Shown here: one piece after another, positions 19,171-25,861 of the stretch
Layout of the letters: each line of letters begins with the position of its first letter
How positions within the stretch are numbered: position 1 is the first letter of the stretch
Source: Draconibacterium mangrovi_A
GTDB taxonomy: Bacteria; Bacteroidota; Bacteroidia; Bacteroidales; Prolixibacteraceae
DNA length: 64,000 nt
NCBI RefSeq assembly: GCF_037646455.1
Contig: NZ_JBBIXN010000001.1
Span: forward strand, 1,674,001 to 1,738,000
Reading direction: 5' to 3'
Position numbers and translations under genes: made by a program
Notes under the pieces: generated by a model
Database searches by the model: none
The model's input: the letters and a program-made list of their open reading frames with translations, nothing else
What the model was told of the DNA's origin: nothing

Positions 19171-20403
19171 CTAATTAATATCTGATGGATTTAAATGTTT
19201 TGGCGACATAAATTTTACCGGGTACCACGAGGCCAGAAAACCAACGCTCAGAACGGCGACAAATGCCAGAAAAATATCGGGAAGCAGAATTTGTACGGGA
19301 TACGCTGAAATTACGAACGAGTCGTTTGCACCCGGCAATTTCATTAAGGCAAAACGAATTTGTAACCAGCAAATCAGCACACCCAAAACAGTTCCAATAA
19401 GACCGCCAATAAAGGAAATCAGCCAACCTTCGTACAAGAAGATACGATTGATTTTATCTTTCGCCATCCCCATGCTAAGCAGAATGGAAACATCCTTTTT
19501 TTTGTCGATATAAAGCATGGTAAGGTTACCGATCATGTTTCCTGACGCCAGCAGTAAAATAAAAACCAGGATAAAATAAACAGCCCATTTTTCCGACTTC
19601 ATGGTTCTGAATATCAGGTCGTGTTGTTGTTCCTTGTTTTTCACGTGAAACTTTTCACCAACAATCGATTGAATTTTATTCTGAACGTCATCAATATCTG
19701 CGTTATTCTGAATATCCAATTCAATTGCTGATATATTATTTCCTGACTCGAATAGTTCGGAAGCAAAGGCATCAGAAACCAGGATGAATTTGGCGTCAAT
19801 ATCTTCCAGTACTGCAAAAACTGCAGAAGGGTAGAGATAATCGTAGTTGATTGAACGCGAAGGATTTAATGATAGTTGACGGCCTTTTTTAGGCACGTAC
19901 ACGTTGATCGGTTCAAGAAATGATACACCAACTCCGAGGTAATTGGCTACTCCCCGGCCAACAACGGCATAATCAATCCCGTCTTTTTCGAGGTAATAAC
20001 TTCCTTCAATAAGCAGCTTATTAATATTGGTATATTCCGGGTAATTTGGCGGTACTCCCTTTACAGTAGCCGGGTATTGCTGTTTTCCGTATTTCAGCAT
20101 GGCCACTTCTTCAATTACTTCGGCATATTGTACTACTTCAGTCAAATCCCTGATGGCATTGGTGTTAATTGTTGAGGGATCAAACATTTTACCTTCAACC
20201 GGAGTGATTTTCAAATCGGGATCGAAATCGCTGTAAAAAACACCGATCAGTTGTGTGAAACCGTTCATTACCGATACGATAATAATGATGGCCATGGTTC
20301 CGACGATAATGCCGGCCATGGAAATACCTGAAATGATATTAATAATGTTCTGTTTCTTTTTTGAAACGAGGTATCGCTTGGCAATATAAAACGGTAAATT
20401 CAC
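19171..20403 (-). CDS. LolC/LolE-type ABC transporter permease (FtsX-like)
   Basis: A 410-residue inner-membrane permease with one helix near the N-terminus, a large periplasmic domain and three C-terminal helices, as in LolC/LolE lipoprotein-release or MacB-type subunits. The motif NIINIISGISMAGIIVGTMAIIIIVSVMNGF is diagnostic of the LolCE group. I place the start at the GTG at 20403, giving the usual LolE N-terminus (NLPFYIAKRYL); a longer reading frame runs into rbfA but lacks homology there. No ATPase subunit is adjacent. A parS-like sequence lies inside it at 19637-19652. Confidence 0.83.
   Translation of the reverse strand: MNLPFYIAKRYLVSKKKQNIINIISGISMAGIIVGTMAIIIIVSVMNGFTQLIGVFYSDFDPDLKITPVEGKMFDPSTINTNAIRDLTEVVQYAEVIEEVAMLKYGKQQYPATVKGVPPNYPEYTNINKLLIEGSYYLEKDGIDYAVVGRGVANYLGVGVSFLEPINVYVPKKGRQLSLNPSRSINYDYLYPSAVFAVLEDIDAKFILVSDAFASELFESGNNISAIELDIQNNADIDDVQNKIQSIVGEKFHVKNKEQQHDLIFRTMKSEKWAVYFILVFILLLASGNMIGNLTMLYIDKKKDVSILLSMGMAKDKINRIFLYEGWLISFIGGLIGTVLGVLICWLQIRFALMKLPGANDSFVISAYPVQILLPDIFLAFVAVLSVGFLASWYPVKFMSPKHLNPSDIN
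19637..19652. promoter_or_regulatory. Possible intragenic parS-like site
   Basis: TTTTTCACGTGAAACT keeps the palindromic core TTTCACGTGAAA of parS but differs from the consensus at positions 2 and 16. It lies in the permease coding region, so coding constraint is an alternative explanation. Confidence 0.45.
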
Positions 20404-20449
20404 CCGAAGAGTTTTTGTAATCGAACGTTTAAGTTCGCATATTATTGGT

Positions 20450-20794
20450 TCAGGAATCGAGCAGTTTATCAATGTTGTCGATGTAGTCCAGGCTGTCATC
20501 GATGTAAAACTCCAGTTCCGGAATTACCCGAAGACTTTTGCCCAGTTTTCGACCCAAATCACCTCGTAACTGGCTGCTATGTATACGTATATCTTCAAGT
20601 ATTTCCTGTGCAAATTCTGAGGGAAAGACACTAAGATAAACACGTGCTATTCCCATATCTTTTGTTACACGCACAACGGTTACACTGATCAGTTTTCCTG
20701 AAAAACGGGATTTATTCAGCTTTAAAAGAATATCGGCCATTTCGCGCTGGATCAGGCGGGCAATTTTATTTTGCCGGGTGCTGTATTGTTCCAT
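20450..20794 (-). CDS. rbfA: Ribosome-binding factor A
   Basis: A cold-shock 30S assembly factor with a KH-like fold. It has 114 residues, with the typical N-terminus (RQNKIARLIQREMADILLK), VTVVRVTKDMGIARVYLSVFP and RIHSSQLRGDLGRKLGKSLRVIPELEFYIDDSLDY. It lies upstream of the permease gene on the same strand. A minus-strand TAATTTTG promoter box is at 20820-20813. Confidence 0.95.
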   Translation of the reverse strand: MEQYSTRQNKIARLIQREMADILLKLNKSRFSGKLISVTVVRVTKDMGIARVYLSVFPSEFAQEILEDIRIHSSQLRGDLGRKLGKSLRVIPELEFYIDDSLDYIDNIDKLLDS

Positions 20795-20812
20795 AATTGT
20801 ATTTTATTGGTT

Positions 20813-20820
20813 CAAAATTA
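20813..20820 (-). promoter_or_regulatory. Candidate -7 box for rbfA
   Basis: It reads TAATTTTG on the minus strand, a full TAnnTTTG match 18 bases before the rbfA start codon. Confidence 0.4.
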
Positions 20821-20933
20821 ATTTAAAATGCCGAATACCGGAATTTATTTACCTCTAGCCTTGGTTGAATGCCGCGGTATTCTGTGAACAACCTCAAAAT
20901 TATTACCTTTAAATCAACAATAAAACACAATTT

Positions 20934-21920
20934 ATGACATATTTAGCTGACGATCGTCGTTATGATACCATGAAATATAACCGATGCGGAAAATGGGGCT
21001 TAAAACTGTCTGCTGTTTCGCTGGGTTTATGGCACAATTTCGGAGGAATAGATGTATTCGAAAATGGCCGGGCAATGTTGCACCGAGCTTTCGATCTGGG
21101 AATCACACACTTTGATCTGGCGAATAATTATGGTCCTCCTCCGGGATCGGCTGAAGAGAATTTTGGCAAAATTTTGAAGCAAGATTTTAAGGCTTATCGC
21201 GACGAACTGATCATTTCGTCGAAAGCTGGTTACCTGATGTGGCCCGGACCTTATGGCGAGTGGGGAAGCAGAAAGTATGTGCTGGCCAGCCTCGACCAGA
21301 GTTTAAAACGGATGGGGCTTGAATATGTCGATATCTTTTATTCGCACCGACCAGATCCGGATACGCCGCTTGAAGAAACCATGATGGCGCTCGACCGCGC
21401 TGTTCGATCGGGAAAAGCTCTTTATGTTGGTATTTCAAATTATCCGGCTGATATGGCCCGCGAAGCCGCGAAAATTCTGCGTGAACTGGGCACTCCTTGT
21501 TTAATCCATCAACTCAGGTATTCGATGTTTGAGCGCTGGGTAGAAGATGAATTACTTGATGTATTGGAACAGGAAGGAATTGGTTGTATTCCGTTTTCGC
21601 CACTCGCGCAGGGCTTGCTAACCAATAAATACATCGACGGTATTCCCGAAGGATCGAGAGCAGCACGTGAAGTTTTCCTCAAGAAAGAACATGTTGATTT
21701 GGCACATGGAAAGATTGTTCAACTGAATGAAATTGCTATGCAGCGCGGGCAATCGTTGGCCCAAATGGCGCTGTCGTGGGTATTGCGCGATAAACGAATT
21801 ACTTCGGTTTTAATTGGAGCGAGTTCGGCAAAACAGATCGAACAAAACGTAGAGGCACTGAATAAACTGGCGTTTTTCGAGGAAGAATTAACGATGATTG
21901 AAGAAGTGCTTAAAGCTTAA
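20934..21920 (+). CDS. gpr: Aldo/keto reductase, YghZ-type (L-glyceraldehyde 3-phosphate reductase)
   Basis: An NADPH-dependent reductase of 328 residues with the AKR barrel. It shows the catalytic Asp/Tyr region THFDLANNYGPPPGSAEENFG, the catalytic Lys in ISSKAGY, the His in FYSHRPDPDTPLEETM and the cofactor phosphate site near the end (LIGASSAKQIEQN). The GPPPGSAE and WPGPYGEWGSRKY segments are characteristic of the YghZ/Gpr and Kv-beta-like subgroup, which detoxifies L-glyceraldehyde 3-phosphate and methylglyoxal. It appears monocistronic, with a terminator at 21943-21968. Confidence 0.87.
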   Translation: MTYLADDRRYDTMKYNRCGKWGLKLSAVSLGLWHNFGGIDVFENGRAMLHRAFDLGITHFDLANNYGPPPGSAEENFGKILKQDFKAYRDELIISSKAGYLMWPGPYGEWGSRKYVLASLDQSLKRMGLEYVDIFYSHRPDPDTPLEETMMALDRAVRSGKALYVGISNYPADMAREAAKILRELGTPCLIHQLRYSMFERWVEDELLDVLEQEGIGCIPFSPLAQGLLTNKYIDGIPEGSRAAREVFLKKEHVDLAHGKIVQLNEIAMQRGQSLAQMALSWVLRDKRITSVLIGASSAKQIEQNVEALNKLAFFEEELTMIEEVLKA

Positions 21921-21942
21921 AATTGAAATTAACAGACATAAA

Positions 21943-21968
21943 AAAAGCTTGCCAAAGGGCAAGCTTTT
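21943..21968. terminator. Bidirectional intrinsic terminator
   Basis: An 11-bp perfect stem (AAAAGCTTGCC/GGCAAGCTTTT) with an AAAG loop and T/A runs on either side. It sits between the convergent aldo/keto reductase and small membrane protein genes and can serve both. Confidence 0.85.
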
Positions 21969-21989
21969 CTTTTGATTATAGTACATGAA

Positions 21990-22157
21990 TTACATTCCAA
22001 ATAATTTTTCCACTCCCCAAAAGAGCGCGAAAATAATTGCCATTCCGGCAATCGCACCTGCTGCCAGCGTGAACATCATGTCCCGTGGTAGCATTTTCTT
22101 CTCATTCTCAGGATTTGTCTTTATAACAATCTGATTCTGATTTGTTTGTGTTTCCAT
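21990..22157 (-). CDS. 55-residue single-span membrane protein, unknown function
   Basis: A short reading frame of 55 codons from ATG at 22157 to TAA at 21990. The N-terminal 25 residues are polar and Asn/Gln/Lys-rich. One hydrophobic, Gly/Ala-containing helix (about residues 27-48) follows, then a charged tail ending VEKLFGM. Support for a real gene: a -7 box (TATATTTG, 22274-22267) about 110 bases upstream, a strong terminator just downstream on the same strand, and an amphipathic design unlikely by chance. I do not recognise a family. It might be a small regulator or assembly partner of a membrane complex. Confidence 0.65.
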   Translation of the reverse strand: METQTNQNQIVIKTNPENEKKMLPRDMMFTLAAGAIAGMAIIFALFWGVEKLFGM

Positions 22158-22477
22158 TTGTTTCTATTTATTATTCCGAATATTGTTTTCGTTTTCCTAT
22201 TCTACTCTTCGGAAATATTATTGCTTTATTTGCCTTCTTTTAAATAAAAGACTAAAAAGTCTGTTGCAAATATACGCCTTTTGAAGTAAACATGCTTTTT
22301 AACATGTGCTTATTTCCCTGTTTGTTAAATTGGTGTTAACGTGATGATTACAAAATTTTACTGTTCGGTTTACAAAAAGCATCGACTTTTAAAATGAAAA
22401 TAATAAGCCCTGGAACACCCATAAAAGGTGTTAGAACAGTGAAGCTTTACCGATAAATTATTCGAAGAATTTAATAA
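22158..22477 (-). promoter_or_regulatory. Intergenic region with promoter for the small membrane protein
   Basis: It contains the minus-strand -7 box TATATTTG at 22274-22267 and, in the implied leader, a small AGACT/AGTCT hairpin near 22248-22261. Close to pheS a weak hairpin AACACC/GGTGTT (22414-22432), with T-rich sequence further on, may end pheS. Nothing else is seen. Confidence 0.45.
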
Positions 22478-23497
22478 TTATGAAGCCGATTCGAATTGTT
22501 TCAGGAAACGGACATCGTTTTCAAAGAAATGACGAATATCTTTTATGCCATAGCGCAACATTGTAATTCGTTCAATTCCCATTCCGAATGCAAATCCGGT
22601 GTATTTCCGGCTGTCGATATTGCACAATTCCAGTACGTTCGGATCCACCATTCCGCAGCCCAGGATTTCGAGCCAGCCGGTGTATTTACATACGTTACAG
22701 CCTTCGCCACCACAAATCGAACAACTTACATCCATTTCGGCGCTGGGTTCGGTAAACGGAAAGTATGAAGGGCGCAGCCTGATCTTAGTGTCCTCGCCAA
22801 ACAATTCTTTGGCAAATTGAAGGAGTGTTTGTTTCAGGTCGGCAAACGAAACGTTCTCGTCCACGTACAAACCTTCAATCTGGTGGAAAATGCAGTGTGA
22901 ACGTGCAGAAATGGCTTCATTACGAAAAACACGTCCCGGGAAGATCATGCGGATTGGTGGCTGTGTTCTTTCCATCACACGGATCTGTACGCTTGAAGTG
23001 TGTGTGCGCAATAAAACGTCCGGATCTTTTTCAATAAAAAAAGTGTCCTGCATGTCGCGGGCAGGATGTTCCGGCGGGAAGTTCAGTGCCGAGAATACGT
23101 GCCAGTCGTCTTCAATTTCAGGACCTTCCGCTACCGTAAAACCAAGGCGGGCAAAAGTACCGATGATCTCGTTTTTCACCAGCGAAAGCGGATGGCGTGT
23201 ACCCAGTTTCATCGACTCACCTGGCATGGTCAGATCTAGACCCGACTTCTCGTCGGCTCCTTTTTCGAACCCATCTTTAAGTGAATTGATTTTATCTAGC
23301 GCAAAGTTTTTCAGTGTGTTAATCGCCTGTCCAACTTCTTTTTTCTGCTCTGGCGGAACATTTTTAAAGTCGTTGAACAACTGACTGATCTGCCCTTTTT
23401 TACTAATGTATTTTATACGCAGCTCCTCAACTTCTTCTTTGCTCGAAGCCACTACTTTGTCAATCTCTTCCTGTAATGCCTTGATCTTATCTAACAT
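22478..23497 (-). CDS. pheS: Phenylalanyl-tRNA synthetase alpha subunit
   Basis: The catalytic alpha subunit of the PheRS alpha2beta2 enzyme. It has 339 residues from the ATG at 23497. An N-terminal coiled-coil arm (about 1-85) contacts tRNA; the class II core shows GTRHPLSLV, FSALNFPPEHPARDMQDTFF, motif 2 (RVFRNEAISARSHCIFHQIEGLYVD) and motif 3 (FAFGMGIERITMLRYGIKDIR). I prefer this start over an in-frame ATG at 23542 because the -7 box at 23527-23520 would place that ATG upstream of transcription. pheT is not adjacent. Confidence 0.96.
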   Translation of the reverse strand: MLDKIKALQEEIDKVVASSKEEVEELRIKYISKKGQISQLFNDFKNVPPEQKKEVGQAINTLKNFALDKINSLKDGFEKGADEKSGLDLTMPGESMKLGTRHPLSLVKNEIIGTFARLGFTVAEGPEIEDDWHVFSALNFPPEHPARDMQDTFFIEKDPDVLLRTHTSSVQIRVMERTQPPIRMIFPGRVFRNEAISARSHCIFHQIEGLYVDENVSFADLKQTLLQFAKELFGEDTKIRLRPSYFPFTEPSAEMDVSCSICGGEGCNVCKYTGWLEILGCGMVDPNVLELCNIDSRKYTGFAFGMGIERITMLRYGIKDIRHFFENDVRFLKQFESAS

Positions 23498-23519
23498 TAT
23501 CGCCTGTTTAAATGAACGG

Positions 23520-23527
23520 CAAAGATA
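23520..23527 (-). promoter_or_regulatory. Candidate -7 box for pheS
   Basis: It reads TATCTTTG on the minus strand, a full consensus match, and leaves a short leader before the ATG at 23497. This supports the shorter PheS. Confidence 0.5.
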
Positions 23528-23589
23528 ATCAATCCAATTCAAACAAACAGAATTGAAAAGCCAGGCATAAATACCTAAATTAACATTGA

Positions 23590-23621
23590 TTTGCCGGAGA
23601 ACGGCTTTTTGTATACTTTTG
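23590..23621 (+). promoter_or_regulatory. Promoter of tRNA-Arg (TTTG-N20-TAnnTTTG)
   Basis: TTTG at 23590-23593 and TACTTTTG at 23614-23621, exactly 20 bases apart, form a textbook Bacteroidota sigma-ABfr-type promoter 12 bases before the tRNA. It is the best promoter match found in this window. Confidence 0.8.
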
Positions 23622-23633
23622 CGCCGGAAATTT

Positions 23634-23705
23634 GGTCCCGTAGTTCAACGGATAGAATAGCAGTTTCCTAAACTGTAGATATGGGTTCGATTCCCGTCGG
23701 GACTA
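23634..23705 (+). tRNA. tRNA-Arg (anticodon CCT)
   Basis: A 72-base cloverleaf: acceptor GGTCCCG/CGGGACT (with a terminal G-T pair), D stem GTTC/GAAT, anticodon stem GCAGT/ACTGT with loop TTCCTAA (anticodon CCT, reading AGG), T arm with GGTTCGATTCC, and discriminator A. CCA is not encoded. Its 3' 17 bases lie inside the 18-bp repeat that bounds the integrated island, so the present 3' end was supplied by the element. Confidence 0.95.
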
Positions 23706-23706
23706 C
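23689..23706 (+). repeat. Left attachment core of the island (attL)
   Basis: GATTCCCGTCGGGACTAC, the end of tRNA-Arg, is repeated exactly at 49938-49955. Flanking bases differ on both sides. Integration by a tyrosine recombinase at a tRNA 3' end produces this arrangement. Confidence 0.92.
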
Positions 23707-23728
23707 TTTTATATTTGTTTTAAGGCTG

Positions 23729-23758
23729 AAAGAGAGGATTTTAAGTTCTCTCTTTTTT
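23729..23758 (+). terminator. Element-supplied terminator after tRNA-Arg
   Basis: An 8-bp stem AAAGAGAG/CTCTCTTT with an 11-base loop is followed by TTT. It lies inside the island and now ends tRNA-Arg transcription, replacing the terminator displaced to 49957-49990. Confidence 0.6.
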
Positions 23759-23761
23759 GTT

Positions 23762-23782
23762 TTTAGTCAACCATTAGTCAAC
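23762..23782. repeat. Left recombinase arm-type repeats
   Basis: Two tandem units, TTTAGTCAAC and CATTAGTCAAC, share the core TAGTCAAC. They match the pair at 49781-49801 (TTTAGCCAAC, ATTTAGACAAC). The position just inside the att core suits accessory binding sites for the integrase or excisionase. Confidence 0.6.
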
Positions 23783-23808
23783 GGATTCGAAATTTTCTAT
23801 TTTCTGTC

Positions 23809-23828
23809 GATATTTGATATCAAATATC
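23809..23828. promoter_or_regulatory. Perfect 20-bp palindrome upstream of the decayed gene
   Basis: GATATTTGATATCAAATATC equals its own reverse complement. It ends 8 bases before the ATG at 23837 and contains TATTTGA, so it could be an operator for a dimeric repressor or a cruciform at the element end. The regulator is not identified. Confidence 0.5.
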
Positions 23829-23836
23829 AAATTCAA

Positions 23837-24538
23837 ATGAAAAAGACATTTACCCGACAAGAACTTTATGAATTAGTGTGGTCGGAATCCATGGTTCAAT
23901 TATCAAAGTGATTTAATATTTCAGATGTAGGTTTAAGAAAAATCTGCAACCGAATGAATATTCCAACTCCAAAGATAGGATACTGGGCAAAACTACAACA
24001 TGGATATAAGGTTGTAAAGGAAAAACTTCGCAAAACAGAAAGAAAGGATTTTTGGACAAATCCATACGAACCGAAGGGAACTCTGGCGATTTTTGTTGAC
24101 CGTTGGGTAAACACAGAATACAAAGATGGAAAACAGCAACTTGAAGATCAGCTTTCCAGAATTGTCGCCGTGATTGAATTAAGAGGAGAGGAAAGTAGAA
24201 TAAGGCGAGAACAAAGAGAAGAAGAAGAAAGGCAGATTGAAATTCGACGTCAAAAACACGAGGAGCGTGAGGATAAAATGGATGCAGAACTTGTTTCCTT
24301 CAGGAGTTTGCTTTTAGATTCACAAAGATGGCATAAGGCAGAGAATCTCAGGAATTATATAAACAGGTATGAAGAGAAGGCTTTGAAAAATGATGTAAAA
24401 CTTCAAGACTGGTTAGCCTGGGCACGAAGGAAGGCTGATTGGTATGATCCATTTATTGAGGCTGAAGATAATCTTTTATATGATGTCGATAGAGAACTCT
24501 TAAAACGTAACAGGATTCCTTTCGATAAATGGAGCTAA
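23837..24538 (+). pseudogene. Nonsense-interrupted gene of an uncharacterised mobile-element family
   Basis: A 234-codon frame begins FTRQELYELVWSESMVQLSK, then meets TGA at 23909-23911, then continues in the same frame with FNISDVGLRKICNRMNIPTPKIGYWAKL. Relatives as I recall them read straight through with Arg here, so a CGA to TGA change is the simple explanation. The C-terminal half is a charged coiled coil (REQREEEERQIEIRRQKHEE) followed by LAWARRKADWYDPF. Compared with the family layout the middle looks shortened. The family (HTH-like start, long coiled coil) is common on mobile elements and has no known function. The 3' end overlaps mcrC by 39 bases. Re-initiation at 23954 would leave 194 residues without the start of the HTH. 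Confidence 0.75.
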
Positions 24539-25852
24539 TTCATTTAACATGCTTAAAGATGATTGTTCCTCTTCAAAATCAAAAGGAATAGCATCAATAA
24601 ACAAGTTAGATTCAAATTTAAAATGTAATGAATTTGTAAAGGTTTCTGACTTGGGATAGATTAAAACCAGGTGAATGTTTTCGTCATAGTTTTGGTACTT
24701 TTTTCCGTACGCATATAGTTGATACATGTCTGATTGTGAGATGTTATAATTGATTTTAGGTAAATCCTCGTTTATCAATTTCCATTTTGTATCAGCAATG
24801 GTTGTATTTGTAGCTGTTTTAATAACTATATCTGGTTTTAGCCTGAATTTGTCAGTATCAAGGCCCAGATCATGCAAAAGATAATGTTTACGGTCCTGAA
24901 TACTTACCTCCCAGTTACTATCAAACTGTTTAATTCGATATGCCGCATACGACTCAAATAATGTTTCCATTGGAAACAAAATGGCAGTATTGAGGTGATT
25001 GCCATTGTAACTTAGGAATGACTTATTTAATAAGAACACTTTAGCCCATTGAAGAACAGTTTGATAATGTGAAAATAACCTACTTTGGCCATTTATTTTT
25101 AAAAGATCCTTTTCTATATTTGGCGGCATCCTCACATCTTCAAATAGCGATAACAGGTTTTGTATTTCGCTAATGTTTTTGGAGGAACGACTTTTCTCTT
25201 TTAGATAAATAAGCGTAGCCTTTAGTATTCTGTTTTGTGGTATGTCAGCATTGTATTCATCGTACTGAACAAAAAACTTTTCACGATGTGATAGGTTGTG
25301 TTTTAGGTTATCAGTAAAAAGAAGTCTTCCTTTTAGAAATCTTTGATTTCTGTTTAATGAATTATAGAAATGCTTAATTCCTTTTTTTAAAAGCAGCTCC
25401 ATTTCCATAATAAATACAGCGATAAAAACCTCTATAATTGGGACCTTACTTGCTTTTAGGTGGGCTTGGTCAATACTTTTAAAAGGAGCATTACGAAGGG
25501 TACGCAACATTTTAAAGAGTAGCGTTTTGCTTTTGCTTTTTTTCTCAATGTCAGTTAATGATTTGTCGTTGTATATTTTAGGAAGAACTTCAATTACAGT
25601 ACCTCTACGAGTCTCGAGAACACCCACAAAATTTTTAACCCGAATAAAATCTTTTCCCCTTTTTCGGTGAAATGAGAATGCTTGTTCAACCTCAGAGTTT
25701 GTATCATTATTTTCGGCTACAAAGCCTACTAAGTTTTGAAATGATGCACCATCAAGATAGATACAATCAAAAGTTTCTTGGATACTATCATTAACAAAGT
25801 CTTTCTTGTTCCAGATTGTCCCGAACTCTGAAATTTGTTTTATTTGCCTCAC
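24500..25852 (-). CDS. mcrC: McrC, nuclease subunit of the McrBC modification-dependent restriction system
   Basis: The endonuclease partner of McrB that cleaves DNA carrying modified cytosines (type IV restriction). It has 450 residues. The C-terminal PD-(D/E)xK site is visible as KPD (D341), then IADTKWK (D354, K356), followed by DMYQLYAYGKKY, all typical of McrC. The N-terminal half (LETRRGTVIEVLPKIY; NRNQRFLKGRLLFTDNLKHN) matches the McrB-contact domain. It starts 9 bases after mcrB on the same strand. All catalytic residues are present, so it should be active. Confidence 0.93.
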   Translation of the reverse strand: MRQIKQISEFGTIWNKKDFVNDSIQETFDCIYLDGASFQNLVGFVAENNDTNSEVEQAFSFHRKRGKDFIRVKNFVGVLETRRGTVIEVLPKIYNDKSLTDIEKKSKSKTLLFKMLRTLRNAPFKSIDQAHLKASKVPIIEVFIAVFIMEMELLLKKGIKHFYNSLNRNQRFLKGRLLFTDNLKHNLSHREKFFVQYDEYNADIPQNRILKATLIYLKEKSRSSKNISEIQNLLSLFEDVRMPPNIEKDLLKINGQSRLFSHYQTVLQWAKVFLLNKSFLSYNGNHLNTAILFPMETLFESYAAYRIKQFDSNWEVSIQDRKHYLLHDLGLDTDKFRLKPDIVIKTATNTTIADTKWKLINEDLPKINYNISQSDMYQLYAYGKKYQNYDENIHLVLIYPKSETFTNSLHFKFESNLFIDAIPFDFEEEQSSLSMLNELAPFIERNPVTF

Positions 25853-25861
25853 CCTTTACGA

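Noticed and set aside
20404..20499. Longer permease start overlapping rbfA
   Set aside because: The extra 32 residues read as the opposite-frame shadow of rbfA; the GTG at 20403 gives the usual LolE N-terminus.
23909..23911. TGA read as selenocysteine
   Set aside because: No redox-type context is seen and Arg is the expected residue; a point mutation is simpler.
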